DNA of 64,000 nt from an uncultured Spirochaetota bacterium (GTDB taxonomy: Bacteria; Spirochaetota; Spirochaetia; JAFGXN01): assembly GCA_944390005.1 (NCBI GenBank), contig CALXOJ010000004.1:62001-126000 (forward strand), written 5' to 3'. The notes under the pieces are model-generated. The model had not been told where the DNA came from, did no database searches, and saw nothing but the letters and a program-made list of their open reading frames with translations. Position 1 is the stretch's first letter. The number at the start of each line of letters is the position of its first letter. Below are positions 54,663 to 62,777 of this stretch, piece by piece. The position numbers were made by a program, and so were the translations under genes.

Positions 54663-55568
54663 ATGAAAAAAATTCTGACAATTGCTTTAACCGCAGGAAC
54701 GCTTTTTTCCTGTAATCTGACAAGCGATATTACAAAAGAAAGCCGCTTACTCCTCGACGATACAGTGGCGTCCATTACCGTCAACAACAATTATATTCCC
54801 ATTCAGATTGAAGGCGTCGAAGGCAACGAAATTATTTTTCAGTCTCGTGGAATCATCGATTACTTCACGAACGATGAAATCATCAACGAACCGGTCATCA
54901 AATCTTCAGATACCGGCATTTTGATTTATTTTCAGGTTTTCAAAGACAATCAGGCGTCTTACTCTTTCAATACGAGTGATTCCGAAAACGCGCCGCGGTT
55001 GGTTCTTCAGATTCCGTCGTCTTATACGGGAAGCCTGACAATCAACAATTACGGATATAATGCGAAAGCTTCAGTGGCGGATCTTCCGAATTTAACTGAT
55101 TTTATTTATCTGGTCATCGACTCAGACTTAACGATGAACAATGTCGGCGGAGAGTCGTCGCTTTTTTATCTGGATAATGCGAATCTGGATGCGAGAAAAT
55201 TTTATTTTGATGAAACCGTTATCAACGCTAAAACATCGTGCACGATTTTCCTCTCCGGATGTCCCGGTAATTTGAATGCGACAACGCAGAATTACATGCC
55301 GTTTGACGCAACTTATGAGACTTATGACGGCGAAATCATCAACATTACCACTTACAGCGGCGGCGGAACGCTGACTCTGCCGAAAACAGCCGCCTTTGAA
55401 TACGATCTTTTCTCGACGTCGGGGCTGATCAATTTCAGCGGATTCGATTCCGTCAGCAGCGAAACCGATTCTGTAAACAAGAAGACAGGAACGGTTTCCG
55501 GTTCCGGCGTAACGGGAAACATCCGCTACAACTCCGGAACCAACACCTTCTCTGTTGTCGGCCGCTGA
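54663..55568 (+). CDS. Lipoprotein with beta-helix-like (DUF4097-type) body
   Basis: The 301-residue product has a lipoprotein signal (IALTAGTLFSC; Cys about residue 17). The body is rich in Thr, Ser, Asn and short beta repeats with alternating hydrophobic residues (LTINNYGYNAKASV, GEIINITTYSGGGTLTL), like the DUF4097 or adhesin-type beta helices of envelope proteins. Function unknown. CGGAGG lies about 12 bases before the ATG. Its stop abuts that of the convergent sigma gene. Confidence 0.7.
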   Translation: MKKILTIALTAGTLFSCNLTSDITKESRLLLDDTVASITVNNNYIPIQIEGVEGNEIIFQSRGIIDYFTNDEIINEPVIKSSDTGILIYFQVFKDNQASYSFNTSDSENAPRLVLQIPSSYTGSLTINNYGYNAKASVADLPNLTDFIYLVIDSDLTMNNVGGESSLFYLDNANLDARKFYFDETVINAKTSCTIFLSGCPGNLNATTQNYMPFDATYETYDGEIINITTYSGGGTLTLPKTAAFEYDLFSTSGLINFSGFDSVSSETDSVNKKTGTVSGSGVTGNIRYNSGTNTFSVVGR

Positions 55569-56417
55569 TTACGCGCGGTACGCTTTCAGATCGCCGACGC
55601 CGGCTGTATTTCGCAATGTTTTGAGCGCTTTCTGTTCGATTTGACGGATGCGCTCTTTTGTTAAATTGTAGACTTCGGCGATGTCGCTCAACGGCATTGC
55701 GATTTTTCCGTTCAGACCGAAACGCATTTCAAGAATTTCGGCCTCTTTTTTGGGAAGCGTCGACAGAACGCGGTTGATTTCTTCTTTTAAAGAGCTGTTT
55801 TCGAGCGCATTTTCGGGCGTTTCGTTGACCGAATCGGCAATCGCGTCTCCTAATTCGGAGTGCTCGTCCCGAACACCGGAAATCGGCGCCTCAAGAGAAA
55901 CCGGCCGCAATGAAATTTCGACCAGACGTCGAATCAAATCCTCATCCAATCCGGTTTCTGCGGCAAGTTTCTCCCAATCGCCGTTGTTCGGATCGGTGAT
56001 GCTCAGATTCTTCATTGCCTTTTCGATTTGCAGCAGCTCATTCACTCGATTCAGCGGCAGACGAATGGCTCTTGCCTTTTCATTGATCGCTTTTAAAATC
56101 GACTGACGGATCCACCAGACAGCGTAAGAGATAAAGTGATAACCTCTTTCCGGATCATATTTTTCAACCGCGCTCAAAAGACCGAGATTGCCTTCATTAA
56201 TCAAATCCATTAATCCGTAACCGGTTGATTCGTACTGTTTGGCAACGGAAACAACAAAACGCAGGTTTGAGTTAATCAGTTGTTCGCGCGCCGCAGTATC
56301 ACCGGCAACGGCTTTTTTCGCCAGTTCCGTCTCTTCTTCAGGCGAAAGCAACGGATAGCGTTTGATATCGTTCATATAAAGTGTCAGCAAATTGTCGGTT
56401 GTTTTCGGTGTATTCAT
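55569..56417 (-). CDS. Second sigma-70 factor (group 2, RpoD/RpoS-like)
   Basis: This 282-residue sigma factor has region 1.2 (LTLYMNDIKRYPLLSPEEE), region 2 (NLRFVVSVAKQYESTGYGLM; YAVWWIRQSILKAI), region 3 and region 4 (LTKERIRQIEQKALKTLR), but no region 1.1 and no large insertion. It would recognise promoters close to those of RpoD. I recall an equivalent gene next to groES in T. pallidum. I chose ATG 56417, correctly spaced from GGAGGG, over GTG 56423. Confidence 0.93.
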   Translation of the reverse strand: MNTPKTTDNLLTLYMNDIKRYPLLSPEEETELAKKAVAGDTAAREQLINSNLRFVVSVAKQYESTGYGLMDLINEGNLGLLSAVEKYDPERGYHFISYAVWWIRQSILKAINEKARAIRLPLNRVNELLQIEKAMKNLSITDPNNGDWEKLAAETGLDEDLIRRLVEISLRPVSLEAPISGVRDEHSELGDAIADSVNETPENALENSSLKEEINRVLSTLPKKEAEILEMRFGLNGKIAMPLSDIAEVYNLTKERIRQIEQKALKTLRNTAGVGDLKAYRA

Positions 56418-56554
56418 ATTCACCCTCCGTCAAATTACAGCAATATTTGTTCCCGTTTTTTTAAATAAAGAGAAAATCTTTTAAATCATTTCAATAAAAC
56501 AAATTAGGTAAATCGCAAAAGAAAAAGGAAAAGAAAATGTGTCAAATTAACACA

Positions 56555-57040
56555 TCAAACCGGAAAAACAATCAAACTGTTTCCGAATAACTCGATTTTT
56601 TCTGAAGGTGAGAGAAAAACGAGCCGCTCGCCGTTTTTGCACAGAAATTCATCCCAATTCTCTTCAATTAAGTCATCTATCATATCTTTTTCAGCTGCAT
56701 TTGAAAAAAACGGAGATTTTTTGGATGAAAGATAACGCACAATTTGAAGAAAATAATAAATTTTAAAGTCGGATTTTTCCCGACTGCAAAGATAAGCGCG
56801 AATTTGGGGCAGCAGCAGCGATTCGAGACAGAATCCGTTGTTGACGGCGGCCGAACAGAGATGAAGGGCTCGATGCGCCTCCGCCGTTTTCCCCGCAGCT
56901 GTCAGTAAATCGTAATCACGCAGCGCACCGCAATAAAGGGAAACGGGAGCGCGGCTGCAGGTATCCAGAAGTTTTGAGATCCGGAAATTTTGCGGATGAA
57001 GAGATGTTTGAAAGGAAATTCGGAAGGAAACGCCTCTCAT
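56555..57040 (-). CDS. Hypothetical protein, predicted leaderless
   Basis: The 161-residue protein is helical and Cys-containing, with LLTAAGKTAEAHRALHLCSA and a DDLIEENWDEFLCKNGERLV stretch; it has no signal or membrane segment. I know no family. It is divergent from groES and shares the intergenic promoter region. Its ATG follows a -10 box by seven bases with no ribosome site. Confidence 0.55.
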   Translation of the reverse strand: MRGVSFRISFQTSLHPQNFRISKLLDTCSRAPVSLYCGALRDYDLLTAAGKTAEAHRALHLCSAAVNNGFCLESLLLPQIRAYLCSREKSDFKIYYFLQIVRYLSSKKSPFFSNAAEKDMIDDLIEENWDEFLCKNGERLVFLSPSEKIELFGNSLIVFPV

Positions 57041-57046
57041 ATTTTC

Positions 57047-57075
57047 AAAATAAGCAGAAGCCGGCGAAAAGTCAA
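57047..57075 (-). promoter_or_regulatory. Promoter of the hypothetical gene, predicted leaderless
   Basis: On the - strand TTGACT (57070-57075), a 17-base spacer and TATTTT (57047-57052); the ATG at 57040 starts seven bases after the box. Confidence 0.6.
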
Positions 57076-57082
57076 ATTTTTC

Positions 57083-57111
57083 TTGACTAAAAAAAGAAAA
57101 ATCAATATATT
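57083..57111 (+). promoter_or_regulatory. Promoter of groES
   Basis: TTGACT (57083-57088), a 17-base A-rich spacer and TATATT (57106-57111). No CIRCE inverted repeat is present, so HrcA control is not indicated. Confidence 0.7.
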
Positions 57112-57139
57112 TGAGTAAAAGAATTACGGAGGCATAATT

Positions 57140-57412
57140 ATGAACATCAAACCGCTCGGGTCAAAAGTCGTCTTGTCCGTTCAGTTGACCGAAGAAAAAA
57201 CCGCCGGCGGACTTTTTATTCCGCAAACGGCTCAGGAAAAAACTCAAATCGGTACCGTAAAAGCGGTCGGCCCCGGCACGGAAAAAGTAAAAATGGAAGT
57301 GAAACCGGGAGATAAAATTTTGTTTGACAAATACGCCGGAACATCGGTAAAAGTCGACGCGGACGAATTTTTGATCATTGACGCGAAAGATATTTTGGCG
57401 GTTTTGGAATAA
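57140..57412 (+). CDS. groES: Co-chaperonin GroES
   Basis: GroES caps the GroEL folding chamber. The 90-residue product has the full family pattern: IKPLGSKVVL, the mobile loop TAGGLFIPQTAQEK, GPGTEKVKMEVKPGD and the C-terminal IIDAKDILAVLE. CGGAGG precedes ATG 57140. groEL does not follow: a terminator and the convergent dinG gene come next, so the chaperonin genes are separate in this genome. Confidence 0.97.
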   Translation: MNIKPLGSKVVLSVQLTEEKTAGGLFIPQTAQEKTQIGTVKAVGPGTEKVKMEVKPGDKILFDKYAGTSVKVDADEFLIIDAKDILAVLE

Positions 57413-57433
57413 TCAATCTTAACCGCAATTTGT

Positions 57434-57463
57434 AAAAACGGCTCTTCGAGCCGTTTTTTTTTA
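57434..57463. terminator. Two-way terminator between groES and dinG
   Basis: AACGGCTC and GAGCCGTT pair around a TTCG loop. The + strand ends in eight Ts and the - strand in five, so both convergent transcripts can stop here. Confidence 0.9.
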
Positions 57464-59947
57464 TTGATCCAAACGCGCCATAAATCTTTGCGCCGTATCA
57501 ATGATTTTATCGGGATTACCGATAACGCGGCCGGTCGGCGGAATCGAGTGATAAAAAAGAGCTCCGTAGCTGCGTTTTGTTACAATTCGGTTATCTAAAA
57601 CAACCACAACGCCGCAGTCGTTTTTCTTCCGCATCACACGTCCGAATCCCTGCTTAAAACGCATCACCGCTTGCGGAACAGAAACTTCAAAAAACGAACG
57701 GCCGCCCCGTTCATCAATCAATCGGGAGCGCGCCTGCAAAACGGGATCGTCTGGAACGCGGAACGGCAGGCGGAAGATCAAAAGATGTTCGAGTGTTTTT
57801 CCCGGCGCATCAACGCCCTCCCAAAACGAATCTGTCGCAAACAGCACGCTTCCGATGTCTTTTTTAAATCGGTCGAGAAGAAGGCGGCGCGACTCATTGC
57901 CCTGCCGCAGCGCCGTAATACCGATCTCCTCCAAATCGTCGGAAACGGCGTCAAAAACCGCATTCATTTGAGCCACGGATGTGAAAAGCAGAAGCGCCCG
58001 CCCTTTCAGCGCTTTCAAATAGCGGCGGGTAAAATCGACAGCATAGTCGTTGAACGCTTCGCTTTCACGTGTCACATCGGGCGCCTCTTCGGAAGCGACG
58101 GCCAGCAAAACGCGGTTTTTATAATCAAACGGTGAAGGAAAAAGCGCAGTTGACAAGCGCTCACCTTCAAACGGCTTCAATCCGACCGTCTTCAAAAAAT
58201 AATCGAATCCCGCATCGACAGCTAAAGTCGCCGAAGTGCAAACGGCGGTTTCAATGGTTGACCACAGCGACTGTTCCAAAAGCGGACCAACCTCCATCGG
58301 CGTAATATTGAATTGAATGTAAAAATCTCCGTTCAGCCGCCGCTCCTTTGAAAGCCAGTAGATGTTTTCTTCATCTTTTTCGAATGCGAGAAATTTTGAC
58401 GCCGTCTCCAACAATCCGTCAATTCGCCGTACGGACAAACCGATTTCCCTGATCACCGAATCGGCCTCCCCTCCTTTGTATTCACTGTCCAACAGATCGA
58501 CAGCTTCACTCAATGCCGCCGTCAGCTTCTCCCCGCAGCGGTGAAAGGAGAGCAGCGCTGTTTCCGCAAAGCCGGGCAGCGGATTTTCGCGGTTAACGGC
58601 TTGCGTGCGCACAGACGGCTGCGAAAATCGAGTCTGCAGCTGCAGTTCGTCATCCAGTGCAGCAACCGTCTCCAGAATTTCATCTTGTAGTTCGGATACG
58701 GTCTTGATCAAGTCGGCTTTGATGCAGTGAAATTTCTTCAGTTGTGAAACCAGTCCGAAGACACCTGTTCCTTTTTTCGATTTAATGCGCGACATGACCC
58801 GCCGGACAGACGGTGCGCTCAGCGTTAAAGTAAAGTACCGAGTGGCATCCTTCTCTAAATTGTGGGCTTCATCAAAAACGACTTTCGTATAAGACGGAAT
58901 CAGAATACTGCCTTCTTCCGAATCTGCATCCGAGCGCAGCGCGGCATCGGCAAAAAGCAGGTGATTGTTGACGACGATGATTTGCGCCGACGCTGCTTCC
59001 TTTCTCAAATTAAAGACAAAACACTTTTCATAAAATGGGCACTGAACGGCAAGACAGTTGTCAGATTCGGAACAGACTCGACTTTTCAGGGCGGGATCCA
59101 ACGGAAAGGTCAATTCGGAAAAATCTCCCGTTGCGGTCTGAAGACTCCACTCCCGCAGAGATTCAAAATCATTTTCTTCTTCAAAAAGCGTCGTTCCGGA
59201 AACCAACTCTTCGTCAAAACGACGGAGGCAAAGATAGTTGTTGCGTCCCTTCATCAGAACGTATTTGACGTCGGCATTCAGAATTTTCAGCGCCAGCGGT
59301 AAATCTTTTTGAATCAGCTGATCTTGCAGTGTGATGGTGGCTGTCGAAACGACGATTCGATCTCCGCCGCGGGATTTGTTCTCTTGTGCCCATTTGACGG
59401 AAGGAATCAAATACGCCAACGACTTTCCTATGCCGGTTCCCGCTTCGACAACGAGCAGACGGTTTTTGTTTAATGCCTCCGTCACTGCTTTCATCATCTC
59501 CGATTGCGACTCTCGGTACTCGTAATCCCCGATGAATTTGGAAAAACCTTCTTTTGATTCACAAAAGTCGACCAACGAACCGCTGTCAACCTCCACCCGT
59601 TCGGCCGCCGAATACGGCTCGACTGTGACTGTTACGCGGGAGACAAGATTATCGATGATGTAACTGCCGATTCCGTCTCGTCCCAACTGCGCGGCAGTTG
59701 CAATATCCGCAGAACTCGGTCTCAAAACGCCGCTCGGATGGTTATGAATCACCACATCGGCATCGCGCATATGAGACGCCGGAGCCGGCGCTGCCGTTTC
59801 GTGCCCGGAGGCAACTGTTGTAATTTCACTTACCAACCCGTCTTCATTGATGAGTCCGCAGAACACGACCTCGGCTCCGTCATGTTCTTTGATTTTCTCT
59901 CGCATAATCCGAATCACATCAGCAGTGAAACGTTCTTCCGCTTTCAA
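57461..59947 (-). CDS. dinG: DinG-type helicase with N-terminal RadC-like JAMM domain
   Basis: The 828-residue protein begins with a JAB/MPN domain: HNHPSGVLRPSSAD gives the JAMM zinc motif (His68, His70, Asp81), with a possible catalytic Glu26, as in RadC-type proteins. A superfamily 2 helicase follows: Walker A EAGTGIGKS (Lys175), FeS-cluster Cys residues (LCLRRF; CSESDNCLAVQCPFYEKC), DEAH box, and motif VI QGFGRVMR. DinG unwinds 5'-3', including D- and R-loops. The TTG start overlaps the upstream stop as TTGA and follows GGAG. The helicase call is secure; JAMM activity is inferred. Confidence 0.92.
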   Translation of the reverse strand: MKAEERFTADVIRIMREKIKEHDGAEVVFCGLINEDGLVSEITTVASGHETAAPAPASHMRDADVVIHNHPSGVLRPSSADIATAAQLGRDGIGSYIIDNLVSRVTVTVEPYSAAERVEVDSGSLVDFCESKEGFSKFIGDYEYRESQSEMMKAVTEALNKNRLLVVEAGTGIGKSLAYLIPSVKWAQENKSRGGDRIVVSTATITLQDQLIQKDLPLALKILNADVKYVLMKGRNNYLCLRRFDEELVSGTTLFEEENDFESLREWSLQTATGDFSELTFPLDPALKSRVCSESDNCLAVQCPFYEKCFVFNLRKEAASAQIIVVNNHLLFADAALRSDADSEEGSILIPSYTKVVFDEAHNLEKDATRYFTLTLSAPSVRRVMSRIKSKKGTGVFGLVSQLKKFHCIKADLIKTVSELQDEILETVAALDDELQLQTRFSQPSVRTQAVNRENPLPGFAETALLSFHRCGEKLTAALSEAVDLLDSEYKGGEADSVIREIGLSVRRIDGLLETASKFLAFEKDEENIYWLSKERRLNGDFYIQFNITPMEVGPLLEQSLWSTIETAVCTSATLAVDAGFDYFLKTVGLKPFEGERLSTALFPSPFDYKNRVLLAVASEEAPDVTRESEAFNDYAVDFTRRYLKALKGRALLLFTSVAQMNAVFDAVSDDLEEIGITALRQGNESRRLLLDRFKKDIGSVLFATDSFWEGVDAPGKTLEHLLIFRLPFRVPDDPVLQARSRLIDERGGRSFFEVSVPQAVMRFKQGFGRVMRKKNDCGVVVVLDNRIVTKRSYGALFYHSIPPTGRVIGNPDKIIDTAQRFMARLDQ

Positions 59948-60642
59948 ACCGAATCTCCTTTTTTCCGTCTCCGATTTTCGCGATAACGGCGGCGCATCTC
60001 CTCCGGCGGGGCCGGCATTGCTTTGACTCGCGGCAGAGTCAGCTTAAACTTCATTGCTGTCAACCGCAATATAAAGACGAACAAACCTCCCGCAAGCAGA
60101 ACGACCGATGCCGACAGCGGTGTATGGCGGCTGAGTGCGTACAGAAGCCAACTTCCGAAAATCGAAGCGGTTGCATAAAAATCGGTTCGAATCACAACCG
60201 GAATTTCTCTGACCATCAGATCTCGGATCATTCCTCCTCCGCACGCCGTCAGCATTCCGCAAACAGCCACTCCGAACGGGCCCAAACCGAGCGAAAGTCC
60301 TTTTGCTGCTCCGATAACAGTAAAAACACTCAAACCGAGCGCATCGCCGATCTTCACCCACTTCCATGCGCACGCAATTTTTCGGGACAGAAAAAAAACC
60401 GCCAACGCTCCGACAACGCAAACGGCAAAATACGCTTCGTTTTGCAAAGCTGAAACCGGAACTGTCGCAAGCATCACATCGCGGATGACTCCGCCGCCGA
60501 TACCGGTCAAAAGCGCCAATACGATGACACCTAAAATATCCAACTCGTATTTCACCGCCTTAAAAGCTCCGGTAATCGAAAAAAAGAAGGTTCCGATTAA
60601 GTCCAGAGAGAAAATCACGGTTGAGTAAGTTTGCTCATCCAC
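59944..60642 (-). CDS. TRIC/UPF0126-family membrane protein
   Basis: The 232-residue protein has two repeats of three membrane segments plus a seventh, each repeat with the glycine-rich motif (GIGGGVIRDVM and CGGGMIRDLM), the hallmark of the bacterial trimeric cation channel (YicG/YadS) family. The C-terminus is basic and cytosolic. Some members act near glycine transport or potassium flow. The GTG start at 60642 follows GGAGGGAG and overlaps aroH by 8 bp. Confidence 0.9.
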   Translation of the reverse strand: MDEQTYSTVIFSLDLIGTFFFSITGAFKAVKYELDILGVIVLALLTGIGGGVIRDVMLATVPVSALQNEAYFAVCVVGALAVFFLSRKIACAWKWVKIGDALGLSVFTVIGAAKGLSLGLGPFGVAVCGMLTACGGGMIRDLMVREIPVVIRTDFYATASIFGSWLLYALSRHTPLSASVVLLAGGLFVFILRLTAMKFKLTLPRVKAMPAPPEEMRRRYRENRRRKKGDSV

Positions 60643-61018
60643 GAAGACTCCCTCCCTGACCCGTCAGATCAGGACGCAGTGCAGTCGCCGCTCCGAGATA
60701 AATCGGCTTTAACGGACGTTTTTCCTCCGCACAAAATTGAATCAACACCCGAACTGTCATCGGCAAACTGCCGTCGTAAACCGGCTCCTGCACGCAAAAA
60801 AGCGCCGCTGAACCGTGAGCCCCGCCGCGGCGCAATGCAGCCGCCGGGTTGAGAGCTGTAAGATCAGCCGTTACTGAAAACAGAATCATTGTCAAATCCT
60901 CTTCCCGAATCCCGTTTTCCTTTTCGAGAAGAGAAACCAGCTTTACAACCGCCGATTGAATCGATTCGGAGGTATTCCGATCAACGGAAACCGCACCGCG
61001 CACGGAGAGAGTAATCAT
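60635..61018 (-). CDS. aroH: Chorismate mutase, AroH type
   Basis: AroH converts chorismate to prephenate for phenylalanine and tyrosine synthesis. The 127-residue protein matches the small monofunctional trimeric family: RGAVSVDRNT at the start, FSVTADLTALNPA, and YLGAATALRPDL at the end, with the usual active-site Arg and Glu positions. AGGAG precedes ATG 61018. Other aromatic-pathway genes are not in the window. Confidence 0.93.
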   Translation of the reverse strand: MITLSVRGAVSVDRNTSESIQSAVVKLVSLLEKENGIREEDLTMILFSVTADLTALNPAAALRRGGAHGSAALFCVQEPVYDGSLPMTVRVLIQFCAEEKRPLKPIYLGAATALRPDLTGQGGSLRG

Positions 61019-61047
61019 AAAAGACTCCTGAAAAATGTTTTCAATCT

Positions 61048-61076
61048 TGCCGAATTAATGTATACTGATTATATAC
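61048..61076 (+). promoter_or_regulatory. Promoter of the SPFH-like gene
   Basis: TTGCCG (61048-61053), a 17-base spacer and TATATA (61071-61076). AAAGGAA (61084-61090) then serves the GTG at 61097. The divergent aroH must be read from the same 80-base region. Confidence 0.6.
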
Positions 61077-61096
61077 TTCGAATAAAGGAAATTGAA

Positions 61097-62056
61097 GTGG
61101 ATACGCAACAAAAAAATAAAAAAGAATCCCGTTTAGAGAACAAACGACTCAAAGCACAGGAAAAGGCCGCCAAAGCCGAAGCAAAAAAACAAAAAAAAGA
61201 AGAACGCAAACGCCGCAGATCGAAAAAAAGTAAAATTTTCTCGTTTTTCTTTATTCTCATTGTTCTCGCCGGAGCTTCCGCCGCAGTCTTTTTCATCGGT
61301 TGGATTCACCCGGAAATGACTTCCAATCAATTTGCCGTCGTTTTTTCGAAGACAAACGGCTACCGAGACACACTTTTAAAAGCCGACGAATTTCTTTGGA
61401 TGCCGCAACGGCTCCTGCCGACAAACGTGACAGTGATCATCTATACCGCCGAACCGAAAACCGCCTCGGTTAACGTCTCCGGCAAACTGCCGTCCGGAGA
61501 AATTTACTCGCTGCTCATTGAAGGGAATCCGTCGTTCGAGTTTCGTTTCGAATGCCGCATGACCTACCGGCTTAACTCTGAAAACCTGATAACGCTTGCA
61601 AAAGAAGGCATTCTGCCCGATCAGACCGATGCACTGTTAAGTGAATTTGAAAAAGATTTTCAACCGATGGTTGTTGATTTAATTCAAAAAAAATCTGCCG
61701 ATGCGGAATTTGTTTCGATGATCTCCTCTGATTTTAACCGACTGCAGGATGTTTTAATTGAGGAAATCGAAAAACGCAATCCGAATATTGAAGTGACACG
61801 GCTGATTGTCAACTCCGTATCAATTCCGGATATCCGACTCTATGAAGAGGCGCGGGAACTCTACTTTACGGCGATTCAAAATCCGCCTGCCGACCGACTG
61901 CAGCGGCTTCAGAGAGAAGTGACGGAAGGAACCGAACGGCTGATGCAATTCCAAACTCTGGAAGAGTTGGCCAAACTGTTGGAAAAATATCCGATTTTAA
62001 TGGAATATGCAAAAATCAATCCGACACTGGAGACGCATCCGTCCGTGGAACCGTAA
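61097..62056 (+). CDS. Single-span membrane protein, SPFH/band 7-like
   Basis: The 319-residue protein has a very basic, Lys-rich cytoplasmic N-terminus (about residues 1-45), a membrane segment (about 46-70) and a beta-rich then helical outer part. The PDIRLYEEARELYF ending and the pattern of the central domain resemble SPFH/prohibitin-like proteins, which form membrane scaffolds, but the match is modest. Start GTG 61097 is set by AAAGGAA. Its last 41 bases overlap the convergent thiamine pyrophosphokinase gene. Confidence 0.6.
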   Translation: MDTQQKNKKESRLENKRLKAQEKAAKAEAKKQKKEERKRRRSKKSKIFSFFFILIVLAGASAAVFFIGWIHPEMTSNQFAVVFSKTNGYRDTLLKADEFLWMPQRLLPTNVTVIIYTAEPKTASVNVSGKLPSGEIYSLLIEGNPSFEFRFECRMTYRLNSENLITLAKEGILPDQTDALLSEFEKDFQPMVVDLIQKKSADAEFVSMISSDFNRLQDVLIEEIEKRNPNIEVTRLIVNSVSIPDIRLYEEARELYFTAIQNPPADRLQRLQREVTEGTERLMQFQTLEELAKLLEKYPILMEYAKINPTLETHPSVEP

Positions 62057-62660
62057 CGGCGACCGTTCCCGATAAAACGGTTAAAGATGCCTGTGAGTCG
62101 ATAATTTCATTGCTGAGACTGAATGAAAATTCGTTCAGCGGGTAACCGTTCAGGGACCATCGGAAACCGTCGGTTTTAACCGAAGCCGTTGCTGTCAGCG
62201 CGAACACCGACACAACAGCGGGCGCCTTAACCGCATCCGGGCGCCATGTTTCTCCGCACTTGATTTTAAAAACGCTTTCGCACTTCGTTTCCCACCTCCG
62301 CCACTGCGGAGATCGAGCAAAAAGCGAACGCAGCGCTGTCCAATGATCCATTCGCCCGCCTCCGCCGCCAAACAGCACGACTGAACGGCAGCCGGCTTCG
62401 AGTACCGCTTGAAACGCCGCTTCAGTATCGGTAAAATCTTTTGCGCGCGGATAACGGCAGACTTCGGCATGGGAAGGCAAAGGCAGCCGCAGCGAATCGA
62501 AATCGCCGACAAATCGGTCAACGCGAACACCTGCCTGCGCGGCCGCCTCCCAGCCGCTATCGGCACACACGGTAAAAAGACCGTCGCTGCACAAATTTTT
62601 GATCACTTCCAAAGGCGCGCATTCTCCGCCGGTAAACACAATTCCGTCGTATTGTTCCAT
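62016..62660 (-). CDS. thiN: Thiamine pyrophosphokinase
   Basis: It transfers diphosphate from ATP to thiamine to form the cofactor. The 214-residue protein has the family motifs CADSGWEAA, VGDFDSLRLP, KDFTDTEAA and GGGGGRMDHW with the metal-binding Asp residues, and a C-terminal beta domain. The ATG at 62660 lies eight bases after a -10 box and has no clear ribosome site. Confidence 0.93.
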   Translation of the reverse strand: MEQYDGIVFTGGECAPLEVIKNLCSDGLFTVCADSGWEAAAQAGVRVDRFVGDFDSLRLPLPSHAEVCRYPRAKDFTDTEAAFQAVLEAGCRSVVLFGGGGGRMDHWTALRSLFARSPQWRRWETKCESVFKIKCGETWRPDAVKAPAVVSVFALTATASVKTDGFRWSLNGYPLNEFSFSLSNEIIDSQASLTVLSGTVAVTVPRTDASPVSD

Positions 62661-62667
62661 ATCCGTC

Positions 62668-62696
62668 AGTATAACCGACTAACCTCAATCAAACAA
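62668..62696 (-). promoter_or_regulatory. Promoter of thiN, probably near-leaderless
   Basis: On the - strand TTGTTT (62691-62696), a 17-base spacer and TATACT (62668-62673); the ATG at 62660 begins eight bases after the box. Confidence 0.5.
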
Positions 62697-62743
62697 GACG
62701 AAAACCTTTTTTTCGATCGCTGCATCGAATTTTCCCGAAAATC

Positions 62744-62772
62744 TTGACCAAATTGTTCGTTCGCTGTAATTT
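62744..62772 (+). promoter_or_regulatory. Promoter of cca, predicted leaderless
   Basis: TTGACC (62744-62749), a 17-base spacer and TAATTT (62767-62772). The GTG at 62778 begins six bases after the box; no ribosome site lies between. The -10 match is weak. Confidence 0.5.
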
Positions 62773-62777
62773 AAATC

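Noticed and set aside
57076-57139. CIRCE element upstream of groES
   Set aside because: No TTAGCACTC-type inverted repeat is present; only a sigma-70 promoter and ribosome site are seen.
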